Positions 12,701 through 22,097 of a stretch of 64,000 nucleotides of DNA are shown piece by piece. The DNA lies in contig CM072338.1 in the NCBI GenBank assembly GCA_036874045.1, positions 14,840,501 through 14,904,500 on the forward strand. The letters run 5' to 3'. The stretch is from Cymodocea nodosa (taxonomy: Eukaryota > Streptophyta > Magnoliopsida > Alismatales > Cymodoceaceae). Below the pieces are notes generated by a model. It ran no database searches, had not been told where the DNA came from, and saw only the letters and a program-made list of their open reading frames with translations. The position numbers were made by a program, and so were the translations under genes. How positions within the stretch are numbered: position 1 is the first letter of the stretch; the number at the start of each line of letters is the position of its first letter.

Positions 12701-15700
12701 TAAAAATCATATTTTATCATCATAAATCATAATAATCATATTTTATCATTTAAATCATATTTTATCTTCTTCTATCTTAAAAATCATATTTTCTCATTAT
12801 AAATCATAAAAATCATATTTTATCATCTTCTATTATAAAAATCATATTTTATCTATAAACTTGTTAAAACAGTTGTATTTTAGTAAATATTTTCTATTAA
12901 ATTTCTTATTATACACAAACACCTATTGACTTTCGGTAACATTCTCTTTTATCATTTTCTATAACTTTGTAAAAAAAATTTCTTTTTTTTTTGGGTACAC
13001 AAACAAATCCTAAAAGACATACACTCCTACAAACATTAATACAACTATCATCAATTATCTAAGAATGATCTCATGGAGGAAAAACAACTTTGATAAAGCA
13101 ATATTGTTACAATGTTGAGACATACAAAAAAAAGTACAACTAATTTTCTTTTTGTCTTGGAGGTTGATAGTATTAGACTTTTTTTTTTCTGTCTTGTTTT
13201 TCACTTGTCATAAACACAAACCTTTGAACACTATTGTGTCATTTTCCCTTTCCACTATGACTTTTCAATTATTCAACTTCTTGAAGTTGGAGTTGTTGAG
13301 AAGGTGTAATGTCCTCTTGATTCTTCCACTTCTTCTTCTTTATTGGTAGGCTCCAACTTCACTCTCCATAGCTTCACTCTTCTTGTAGAGAAATTTATAG
13401 AGAAGCCATACAAAAATCATGTCTAGTTCCTAGACTATCTTTTTTTCATTTCACAATTTCATTTTTTATTCCATAATAGTGTTCCTACTGAGCCTACCCT
13501 TATTGTTGTATGGAATTTATTAGATGACAATTTTCATTCTAGTATCCATTCCATTATTCGATTTGTTCTAGTTCCATAGAATTTTTGATGGTTATTCTTT
13601 TTTTCATTTGATGGATATTGGTGTTTATACTTTGAGACCATGTTAATTAGGAGAGGAAAAGTATTTTTCATTGCTAGGGCGTTTGCTTGTATATAATAAG
13701 GGTAACTCTTACATGAATACCCATCAAATCCATATACCTACCTGATAATATACATATAATAATGTATTAATGCTTATGCTTTTGAATAAGATTAGTAATC
13801 TTACAAGTTACTAATAACTGGTGTTATTGTAATCACAAAGTGGAAATTATAGACTTGCAATTCTCTACAGGGGACTATTGAATGATGAACTTTACGCAGA
13901 GTCATTTTCTCGCTCTCGATGGCTTTCATTGAGTTGGGGTCCACAGAGGATCAAGAGAGTATGATCATTCTTGTAATTGTTTTCATTAGTTATTTTTCCT
14001 TGTGTTAGTGAATCATGTTTCTTTTTATTCTCAAAAGTTTTTCTATTACAAGTTTAGTAATATTTATGACTAGTGAGATAAAAAGAATAGAGGAATTTTT
14101 AATTCTATCATTGTTTTATGACATGTTGGGAGATTTAAGTTGAGGAAAATGGTAGAATTTGCTAACAATATTGAAGAGAACATTGAATCATGGAATTGAG
14201 TGTGTAAATATCATTGTTTATGCATTGAAATGGCAAGCTAAAATCAACAAAGTTAAGCAAGATTGTGGCACATCACATGTAAGTTTTAGACAATGTGTAA
14301 TAGATCACACTTAGTTTTCATTAAACAAAATAAGAAAAGATATATCATTCTTATGGTATATATGCATATCAAAAACTAATGAATACCTTGGAAAGAGCTT
14401 TGTCATCAAAGACATAGAGGTTCTTATACACTTACAAGGGCTTAGTGTCTGATAGAAAGTCCCCATCGGAAAGAAAAGTTTTTAAATTCTGGTAGATGAG
14501 ATGTTAGTATATATCAAAAATGATGGAAATGAATGTAGAGGAATTTTAATCATATAAAAGGAGGAAGTTTCCTTTCTGTCTTTTCCTTTCCCATCGCTCG
14601 ACATCCAAAAGTCTCCTCTCACTTGAAGAACACAACCTTTGCACAAATGAACATTCCTCTCACTTGACGACATCGATGAACGCAAACCCTCATCGTCAAA
14701 AACCCTTGTCGTCGATGGAACCTTGCAAATCCTCGTCTAACGAAAACTTCTTCGCGATCTTTCATTCATGCGACATGTAAACATCCTTCCTTTTGGCTAT
14801 CGTGACCCTCTCTAGTACTATCGCCTATGATCAATTGAAGTTCGCCTATGGCTATGCAAACGTCCTTCCTTCCGATGAATAGTTGAAGGTGCGTTATTGA
14901 TTTTTACATAGCATTTTAATAAATTAATGATGGTTGATGTTTGTACTAATCAAAGAAGATGGTTGCGATGGTTACTGAAAACTTGTGAGGTTTCTTCAAG
15001 GGTTTATTTGTACAGATGCTCTTATGAAATGCGAGGTTCCTGAAACTTTAGGGTTTTTCCTGAATTTGTACTGAAGCTTGCAATGTTCTTTATGAAATAC
15101 AGTGCAATTGCAGTTTATCATTAGTATTCAAATGGAGTACTCTGCAATTGAAATCTTCTTTGTATATTGTTATTTTTGATAATCTGCAGATGGAGTACTA
15201 TTCAAATTTTCAACATGTAGATTTAGATCTTTTTTATAGATAAATTGAACCACTTTCCAAATGCAGGAAAATGTTGTTTTGTTAGATTTTTATTTTTAAT
15301 CAAATGAAATTTGATCATCAATAATCCTTAATCTGAAAATGACTTTGGGTTTAGGGTTCTTGATTACAGTTCTTTATGCTGGATATTACTATATACTAAA
15401 TTGTTCAAGAAAAACCTATATAACAAGATTGAGGTATTGATTAATATTGTTCTCTTGAAAATATATGATCTATTTATAGTTGTGTTCAAGGGAAACTAGA
15501 GTAAAGGAGATAAGCTAAATGCCCACCTCCTTTCTTGTCAATAACTATTGATTTTACACGTTTATTTCTATGTAATGATTTTTAAATATATAGTGTTTAC
15601 CTTATTTGCTGTTAAAATATTGTCTTATGTAAATTAACAATTTTCATTGATGTTTTCTTAAATTTAAAGTAGGTGTATTAGTGTCATGATACTATTATTA

Positions 15701-18700
15701 ATGTGTTATTTGTTTATATTTTGATCTAAATAAGCCAGACAGTAGTTATATTAACAATGCTTATGATATTTTGGGCAAATTAATGTGTTATACTATTACT
15801 TATAGGAGATAATGTATATCTTGATAAACAAATATATGTAGTCTATATATATATGCCTGCGTCAATAAACCAGACATAATCTACAATTAACTTCACATGT
15901 TATAAAATAAACAATGTAGAAAACAATATTTGTATGTTGTACATTGAACCAGGATTTCATTGTATTTCATTGTTTGAATGATAAAAAAAAACACAGGTTC
16001 TCATGTGCCATATGTATGTATAAGTTCAATTGTTGTATGATCTTCAAGATTGAATTGAAAAATCTACAAGATTTACCTAACTTGTTTAATCATTGCCGTA
16101 AGTATTGATAGGAAAAATCTACAGGATTTATCTGAATGATAAAAAAAAACACAGGTTCTCATGTGCCACTTGTAAGTATTGATAGGTTCACTTGTTTTCA
16201 AGATTGAATTGAAAAATCTGAAGGATTTATCTTCAAGGTTGCTGAGTTTATCTTGTGGTGCTGCTGGATTTGCGAATATCTAAGTATTGTTTGTTTTGTA
16301 ATACGACTTTTGCATCTAGCAACATTACTTTCCTAGAGTGCATGAATTTATCTTTAATGATTTCACACTAGAGGGGCATTGATAGGAAGTTTGCCCAAGC
16401 CACCACATCTCTTTGGTCGACACAAGGTTTTTCAATTTTGAGATACGCCACATGCATGCTTAGGTTATTTTGGCAAAAAACAATTAGGTTTTGCCTTAAG
16501 TTTAAATAGTAAGATCTTTAAGATGAGTTAGAAGAATTTAATATTACTGATGATATACAATCAATAAAAGTACATATGAAATCAAATACACAAGTTGAAA
16601 TGAGTCAAAAATGAAAAAAAAATTAGCAAATAAGATGTGTGAAAATATGATAATCGTAATGGAGGATGGAAAGACTATTTTATATTATTTATGTTGTAAT
16701 TTTAAAAATGATTTACTAGAAAATGTTTTTGTATTTTTGAACAAATTTTGGATTTTAGAAAAATCTATTAATATGTGATATTTGTATTTTTTATATCAAT
16801 AATATTATTTTAATTTTAAAATTCCAAAATAAATAGTGATATATCAAACATTCTATTTTAGATAGTATACAATTTTTTTCTCCAAATTTTAACTTTCAGA
16901 ACTTCCTACATGTACTAAATCCTTATAGGAATTTGAACTTTCTAGACTTTCCGACATGTGCACTAAACTCTACAAGAAATTTGAACTTTCCAAGCATTCC
17001 ATTTTCTTTCTTTCTATTTAAACATTCTATTGTACACTAATGAATCCATATGATCAAATTTTAAATATAGGAAAGACAAATGATACTCTTTCAAAGGATG
17101 TAGGCTTTTGATTTTCCTAGAGACATGCTACCTAGCATTTAAGCCTCAGAAAACTCCTATTATCACCGATCTAGGTTTCTAGGATGATAGTTCTGATCCA
17201 TTTGATGATAGTAGATGATGTCGCCAACTAATTAGAAAGCTTATTTACTTGGTCCTTATATCTCTTGATATCTCCTATGTAGTGAGACTACTAAACTAGT
17301 TCATGCATAAGCCTTAGGCCATTAAAGGGAAAGAAGCATTATGTGTTCAATCTCAGGCACACATCAAGAAAGGACTAGTAATTACTGGAAGTAGGGATTT
17401 ATTTATTTTATGACATACTCCGATTATATAGGTGACCAAGAGTATAGGATGTCCACATCTAAGAACCACAATTATATGGCATGAAACCTGATTACCCAAA
17501 GTAAACAACAAAGTGCATTGTCCAAGTGTATTGTTGCAAAATATAGGTTCATGGCACAAACATCTTGTGAGTTGAGGTTGAGTGGTTCTCCATCATGGAG
17601 TTAGGCTTTACAGTAAGCTTTCTTAAAGACATTTTGTGATAATCAAATGATAATTTTCATTGCCAATAATCATATTTTTCATTAGAGAACCAAATACATA
17701 GAGATAGATCATCGCTATGCCAAAAAAACAATTATTATGGATGAACTTTGCCTTTACTCCTTAGTCCTTACCTCTTCAGTGCAAACAACGAATATTTTCT
17801 CCAAAGGATTACCCTAAGAAACCTTTGAAACCAATTTAAGAAGTTGGCCTGATCAATGTATATATGCCCCAACATTAGAGGGAAGTGTTAGAATTAATTA
17901 GATAATAGTCTCACATTGAAAATTTGTGCTAATGTCGTGACAGACCTAAATTGAACATTTATACCTCCCAAACCACTATGTAATCACTATGTGATGTGAT
18001 AATTTAAAGGGGATTAATCCCAAAGTATAAGATCATCTCTTTCATTTTTTTCTTTTCTATCCCTTAACATTGTACCAAATCTTGTCCTTCAGACGAATGA
18101 ACTTATATATAAATAAAAATTTGCATTGATGAGACCATGAAATATTTTCTGGATAAAATGTTCACATTAAACTCTAATGTGGGGTTTGGAGAGGGACTAT
18201 GATCATGAAACATTTCAAGAATTATTATTTACATACTAACAAAAAAAATTAATTAACTTATTTGTTTTGGGTGGGTAGATGTCACTCATGTTGTCTGTGA
18301 AAAAGGTTATTTTATTTATTTGTTTTATACAATTCATTCATAAAGTTAATCATGTATTAGACGTGTTTCACATATATCTATCATGTATTCATTTGTTTTA
18401 TGTATTTAATTTTTTATGGCTACAAATTGACCCATTTAACAATCATGTACGATACATTGACACAAGTTTGGCATGACATATAATAAGGATGAATACAAAC
18501 ATTCTTATGTTGTATCATGTTATAGTATTATATCAAAGATTGCAAGGTGTAGGGTGCAGGGCTTTCCAATGGGAAAGCAAAATGCAACTTGAGTCAAAAG
18601 CAATTTTGATATTTAAAAATCTGAGAACCAAACATTGGCACCTAGGACCATTGCTGCAAAGAGAGAGAATAGGTGGGTCATCGTTTGGCTGGCAAGCTCT

Positions 18701-19173
18701 GATAATTATGTAGCGTTACTGCACAAGTGTACTGTATATAAATGATCATCAATTTCATTTGTATAAGGTTTGGAGATATCTTTGATTGTGCACAACATAT
18801 GTATAGCCATGCTATCTGATGTTGCTCAGGCTATATGATATTGGTGTCCTTAAATATGCTATATTGACATCAATATTTTTGGGTACAGGAACTTCTAAAT
18901 AAGGGGATAAATGAAGAAGATGCAAATAGAGCAACATGTCATGTGTTTCAGGACAAAGGCTTGATTGAAGACGGACACGAAATGCATTTTGGCATGTCAA
19001 AGCTTAACTTTGATCGGCTTTTTGAGCAAGCTTCGAAGCAGTGGCATAGAAGCTGTAATAAAACACTTGAAAACCGAAAATCTAGTATGATCAGATGGCT
19101 TCAATACCGAGGATTTAGTTGGGAGGTGACCAAGTTCATCGTGAGGAAGCTCGAGACTGAACAGCCGTCATGA
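713..19173 (+). CDS. RecX-family regulatory protein, organelle-targeted type (5 exons)
   Basis: Exons are 713-980, 1690-1810, 3443-3535, 13871-13958 and 18889-19173 (TGA). They join in phase with GT..AG introns to give 284 residues. The first 115 or so residues are low-complexity and basic, with no family match, as expected for an organelle transit peptide plus linker. From residue 116 on the protein reads as RecX three-helix repeats. Diagnostic pieces are SSRALHKKLMNKKFP (133-147), GLLNDELYAESFSRSR (162-177), GPQRIKRELLNKGINEEDA (184-202) and the C-terminal WLQYRGFSWEVTKFIVRKL. Bacterial RecX binds RecA filaments and limits them. Plant members are inferred to act on organellar RecA, which is not shown by this sequence. 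Introns 3 (10,335 bp) and 4 (4,930 bp) are filled with repeats. In-frame stop 677-679 upstream supports ATG 713. The N-terminus is the least certain part. Confidence 0.87.
1120..1430. repeat. Intronic sequence with repeated hairpin motif (RecX intron 1)
   Basis: Several copies of a motif around GAGTTCTACG / GAACTCGATAGTTCAACTGC occur in both orientations at about 1200-1232, 1284-1320 and 1367-1401. The outer copies are inverted with respect to each other and could fold into a stem. The family is not identified. It may be a small non-autonomous element. The rest of intron 1 (981-1689) shows nothing else recognisable. Confidence 0.4.
2191..2205. repeat. (TACG)n microsatellite
   Basis: Short perfect TACG repeat of almost four units in RecX intron 2, inside a TA/CA-rich stretch at 2130-2210. 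Confidence 0.85.
2465..3300 (-). mobile_element. L1-type LINE fragment, internally deleted
   Basis: Minus-strand translations resemble plant L1 LINE proteins. At 3170-3250 the endonuclease-like WVILGDFNRIRG appears, followed at about 2900-3020 by SRLDCVLIDNFGEAL, which matches the C-terminal part of an L1 endonuclease. At about 2690-2740 a reverse transcriptase block reads GIRQGEPPSPLLYNL. The expected spacing between endonuclease and reverse transcriptase is well over 1 kb in L1, but here it is a few hundred bases. The copy is therefore deleted internally and frameshifted, and is certainly inactive. It sits in RecX intron 2, antisense to the gene. Confidence 0.75.
3785..3900 (+). mobile_element. 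Au-like tRNA-derived SINE remnant
   Basis: The segment has a degraded A box (around CAATGATAAACTTG, 3819-3832) and a B-box-like AGATTCAAATCCT (3857-3869). These are spaced and surrounded as in plant Au SINEs: the stretch CTTGTGACTTGGAAGTCAT before the B box, then AACAGTATATCCA after it. It is short, diverged and in the sense orientation in RecX intron 3. Confidence 0.5.
3901..4807. other. Unclassified repeat-like intron sequence
   Basis: No coding exon is visible. The part at about 4150-4330 resembles terminal or leader sequence of a Ty3/gypsy-type LTR element, by general look only. The rest is unassigned. It ends at the left copy of a long direct repeat (4808). Confidence 0.3.
4808..5160 (+). 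repeat. Long direct repeat, left copy (partner 10327-10667)
   Basis: About 350 bp is shared in the same orientation with 10327-10667 at high identity by eye. Shared stretches include AAGGAAAACTTGTGGTACAT, AATGAGTCAAGGTGACATTC and GGAAGTTAGTTGTCAATG at the right end. The two copies enclose the large inverted repeat. The left copy stops exactly where the left inverted arm begins (5160/5161). The length suggests an LTR pair, but no TG..CA ends or primer-binding site were seen. Confidence 0.75.
5161..6085 (+). repeat. Large inverted repeat, left arm
   Basis: The reverse complement of this arm is found at 7716-8643. The outer ends pair as TAAAGTGATAATTTGTG with its inverted near-copy, and the inner ends pair around the TATGTTTGGTAGAGT motif. 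The match runs along the whole 0.9 kb with scattered changes and small indels. It includes a C/T-rich internal block with several TCTTCTTGGTGG-like units. No protein is encoded. The arms with their 1.6-kb loop could form a long hairpin in the RecX pre-mRNA. Confidence 0.85.
6086..7715. other. Loop between the inverted arms
   Basis: AT-rich, with no protein signature. It includes an (ATA)n-rich stretch at about 6660-6725. A segment at about 6540-6650 recurs inverted at about 9895-10015. A promoter-like CTATAAATAG lies at 7171-7180, followed by C/T-rich leader-like sequence. The TATA-like motif may come from a non-coding LTR-type element, but boundaries were not found. Confidence 0.4.
7716..8643 (-). 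repeat. Large inverted repeat, right arm
   Basis: Inverted partner of 5161-6085. Outer end at 8631-8643 (AATTATCACTTTA) pairs with 5161-5173. Divergence is moderate, so the pair is not recent. Short reading frames inside the arm are incidental. Confidence 0.85.
8644..10326. other. Unclassified AT-rich intron sequence with an inverted partner of the loop
   Basis: No genes recognised. Poly-pyrimidine stretch at about 9170-9270. The segment at about 9895-10015 is an inverted match to about 6540-6650 (shared core GTGTAGATATTTTA in one orientation). This shows that the fold-back region was rearranged beyond a simple two-arm structure. Confidence 0.45.
10327..10667 (+). repeat. Long direct repeat, right copy
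   Basis: Same-orientation partner of 4808-5160. To the right of this copy the sequence continues as ATCTAAGTATTC, whereas to the right of the left copy the inverted arm begins. Confidence 0.75.
10668..11435. other. Unclassified intron sequence
   Basis: No exon, no recognisable transposon protein. Composition (G-rich on the plus strand, with GGTGG/GGAGG words) resembles the tandem array that follows, so the two may belong to one repeat family. Confidence 0.35.
11436..12310 (+). repeat. Tandem array, period about 290 bp, three copies plus a partial
   Basis: Unit starts are at about 11436, 11707, 11999 and 12291 (GACAYATGGTTGCTTG-like). Each unit contains a GTTGAGAAAAGGRTGGARTCT-like block, an AAGGTTCTAAGRGGAGTTG-like block and an AATTAAGGRTC block. 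The copies differ by many substitutions, so the array is old. Spacing is 271, 292 and 292 bp. Short frames in it are not conserved between units. Confidence 0.8.
12505..13013 (-). mobile_element. Harbinger-like MITE with internal ATCATATTTTATC minisatellite
   Basis: The right end, read on the minus strand, is GGATTTGTTTGTGTACC preceded by TTA. This is the terminus style shared with other Harbinger-like elements in this window. From about 12625 to 12858 it consists of degenerate units of TCATAAAAATCATATTTTATCA-type sequence. It is the opposite-orientation counterpart of the element at 54946-55610. The left end is less clear. Confidence 0.55.
13014..13870. other. RecX intron 3, last part
   Basis: No gene or transposon recognised. 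A T-rich stretch leads into the acceptor at 13869-13870, just before exon 4. Confidence 0.4.
13959..17080. other. RecX intron 4, left part
   Basis: Mostly AT-rich with no protein signature. Two features stand out. First, a C- and CG-richer island at about 14560-14900 resembles a gene 5' leader. Second, a near-identical 35-base segment occurs at 15976-16010 and 16134-16168 (AATGATAAAAAAAAACACAG core), with neighbouring AATTGAAAAATCTACA-type pieces also repeated. This indicates a local duplication of about 158 bp. Confidence 0.45.
17090..18060 (+). mobile_element. Ty1/copia retrotransposon fossil, 3' part
   Basis: Plus-strand translation in pieces matches the end of the copia polyprotein: reverse transcriptase tail, RNase H and the short region before the 3' LTR. 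Recognisable blocks include the RNase H AKYRFMAQTSCEL-like segment at about 17535-17575 and the following DNQ..FIANN and HIEIDHRYA-type blocks at about 17640-17720. It is clearly broken in many places and old. The 3' LTR probably begins near 17885. It lies in RecX intron 4 in the sense orientation. Confidence 0.7.
18061..18888. other. RecX intron 4, right part
   Basis: AT-rich, no gene recognised. Leads to the exon 5 acceptor at 18887-18888. Confidence 0.4.
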
Positions 19174-19389
19174 TGGTCTTAGCCGTCGGCAAAAGGGCTG
19201 CTGTCGCAGCAACAGTATGGGAGTTGTTACTGCAGCATTGTAACTACAGTGCAGGAGCCCAAGGGACTGTTGTCTTGCAGTTCTTGAAAATAAACTTAAA
19301 AGAGAAGAATCTGCTCTCATGACGAGTTCCCACGTATGTTACATCTTTGTTCTTTCCGAGATTGTTACGTCTTATCTTTGGCACGTTTT

Positions 19390-21347
19390 TTACATGAATT
19401 TCCGTTGGAAAAGTAAATGACAGTAATTATTAGAAATGTTGTCGATTAAAAAATTTAGAAAATGACAAAAAATTTACTGTAAGTTAAGAAATAACAAGAA
19501 ATGATAAAAAATTTGACATTTGCTAGAATAGTAAATGAAATGATTAAAAATGATATGAAATTTTGATGTGTTTATATATATTTTAATAATTTTTTGATGA
19601 AGTAAATATTAGTATAATTTTAAAGTAATATTTTAAATAATAAAATATATATTAATTATATTAAGTAATATAATATAATATATAATACATAATTATTTTA
19701 TTCAACTATAAATTTTTTATTACAAATATAATTCATTACATCAAATATTTAATAAATAATATTTCAATTTCTTTCTCACATAATATATAATATGATTTCA
19801 TTTTCTATCAATTATTTTTTTTCTTTATTCTACATTCATATTATTAGAACTTATAATTTCTTCAATAACATTATCAATTATTTCTTTAAACATTTTAACA
19901 TTTACTTGAATTAATTCTTTTGTTAGATCTTGAAGTCTTCTCAATATGATCTTTTAATGAAATTATGTATAAGAAAATATACTAATATAATTTTAACTTG
20001 TGTTTGGAATAGATATGACATGTAATCTCATAAAATAGTAAATCGATATTTGATCATTGCAAACTTACATTCAATTATATTCTTTAATTAAGAGTATCTA
20101 TAATTAAAATTCTCTATTGTATTATTTGAAGCAAGATTTTGATCATATTCTAATAAATAATATCAAATATTACGAAATAGAGAAATAAATTTAGGACAAT
20201 TTAGAAAGTTTGCATTTACCAAATAAAATTTACTTGCATCTACCTTGTCTATAATTTCATTAGAAAAATATATCTAGCAGATTTACTTGAAGAATTAATA
20301 GATGAATTAGGTGAAGAAAATGTTACATTGTATGAAGAATTTGTTAACATGAAGAAAATAACATATATTGTATTGGTAACCTAAGTATGGAACAAAGAAA
20401 AAGAGTAGATGTAATATATGAAAGAATTATGTATTTCATGTAGGAGAAATAGAATATCACATGACATGAATTTAAATAAATTGTGTAATTTTCATGTTTT
20501 AGCTCTTCCAATTTTGGTATTCTGGATTTTCATGTTTTATGTTTATATTCTTTTTATGCTAATTTTGTGTTAGATGACAATTGAGCACTTTGTTTTGCTT
20601 AAATATTTGCAAGATTGAACGTTATTAGCTTTATGTATTTTATTTCAGTTCATGCTCAAAGATTGAATATTTCCGTGCCAATGCACCTATTTTTGGGTCT
20701 CTCCATGTTGGAAAGCATCATCTTGAAATGTTAAAAACGTAAAATCGCAAAATATTTGAAGTTCTCTAAATGCCACCTTAGATTTGAAACACACAGATGA
20801 AATGTATTAATATATTTGAAACACACATATGTAAATATATCCCAAGTTTAACTAGCTAACATGTATTATTCATGCAATCATAGAATAAGTTGTAACTTAA
20901 TGGATTATGAAATTACTTCATCATGTAATATATGTGATGCCAATCAATTACTAATGGAAACTTTTAGAATTTTAAATGTTTCATGAAAATGTTGATGTCC
21001 ATTATACTTTTAAGAGTATGGAAAGAAAAGTTGACACATCGTTTACATTTTAATGCATCAGCAAAAAAAAGAAATGGTAAATAATATATATAACCAAATG
21101 ATGTTATATATATAAGAACATCTTAATTTATGATGTATTATCGGAAAGATGTAAATATTATTGAGTTATGAAGTTATTCATAAATTTCTCTTAAGTATTA
21201 AATTATTTTATTTTATTAAATTCATATTCTATTACTTTTTAATTAATTTTATTAACTTTCTGTGTTTTTTTGAAACATTTTCTTCCTTCACTTTTTATAA
21301 CTTTCTAAAACTTTTTTTTGTTACTTTCAATAAACGTACATAAATAA
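19390..21347 (-). mobile_element. Strongly decayed PIF/Harbinger-like element
   Basis: It lies between the convergent RecX and SFT2 genes. The right end read inward is TTA then GGGTTTATTTATGTACG, the terminus style of the Harbinger elements here. A similar but weaker sequence lies near 19390-19420. Internally, 19940-20140 aligns by eye with the transposase end of the better preserved copy at 60720-60900. For example, AGATATGACATGTAATCTCATAAAA corresponds in position to its GGATACGACATATGTCTTCG. No open frame remains. The rest of the 19174-22097 intergenic space shows no gene. Confidence 0.45.
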
Positions 21348-22097
21348 ACCCTAAGGATCAATTAAGATAATCGATGAATTCATCCGATAATTCTCAAAAG
21401 AATAGTAATACCAAGTATTTTACACCTTTTGGGTCGTAGAAACGGAAATGCAGGTGCAATTAACATCCTAAACAATGGAAAACTCAAAACGTGCAAAAAA
21501 TTAAAAAAAACACTACGATTCCGAACCATCGTCAAAAATCTTCGGGAGCAAGTGCACTTAAATTTTTTGAATTTATTTTAAAGCCTTATCGATTTTTATA
21601 TTATTGAACATTTATTGCATTTTATCCCTGTTATTAAAGAAGGTTTTTCCAACACGATAGAAAAACGTACGGGCTTGTTCATACTCAACGTAAGGAGATA
21701 TTGGGTTGAGATTTAAGAGTGCATTAATCGAAACGGCTCTTCCAAAATATACCAGCGATCATTATTCTGACTTTCAGCTGAATAATGGTCCAAATTTCTG
21801 TTGCAGGAAGTGGAAATTTGTTTACCATTGAATGAGTTAAATAAGAGCCCCTCGCTTTGAGACCGACCAACCTTGCCCATGCATCATATGTGTAACACGA
21901 TTAGTCTAACTTTATCCTATAATAAGTTATACGAGAGAGGAAATCATGAGATTCAAATCCAAGTAGAAAACATTCAGTATCTAAAAAAAACCAAGATCGA
22001 ATGAAGAATACAAAGACCCTCATACATTTTGAACAGTATGTATGATGCAGCTCTAGGGGATGGATAAGCCAAAAAATTGAGACAACCATATCACGGT

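Noticed and set aside
12625-12858. Regular AT-rich repeats as a possible CRISPR-like array
   Set aside because: Units are degenerate and contiguous without unique spacers, and the context is a eukaryotic MITE.
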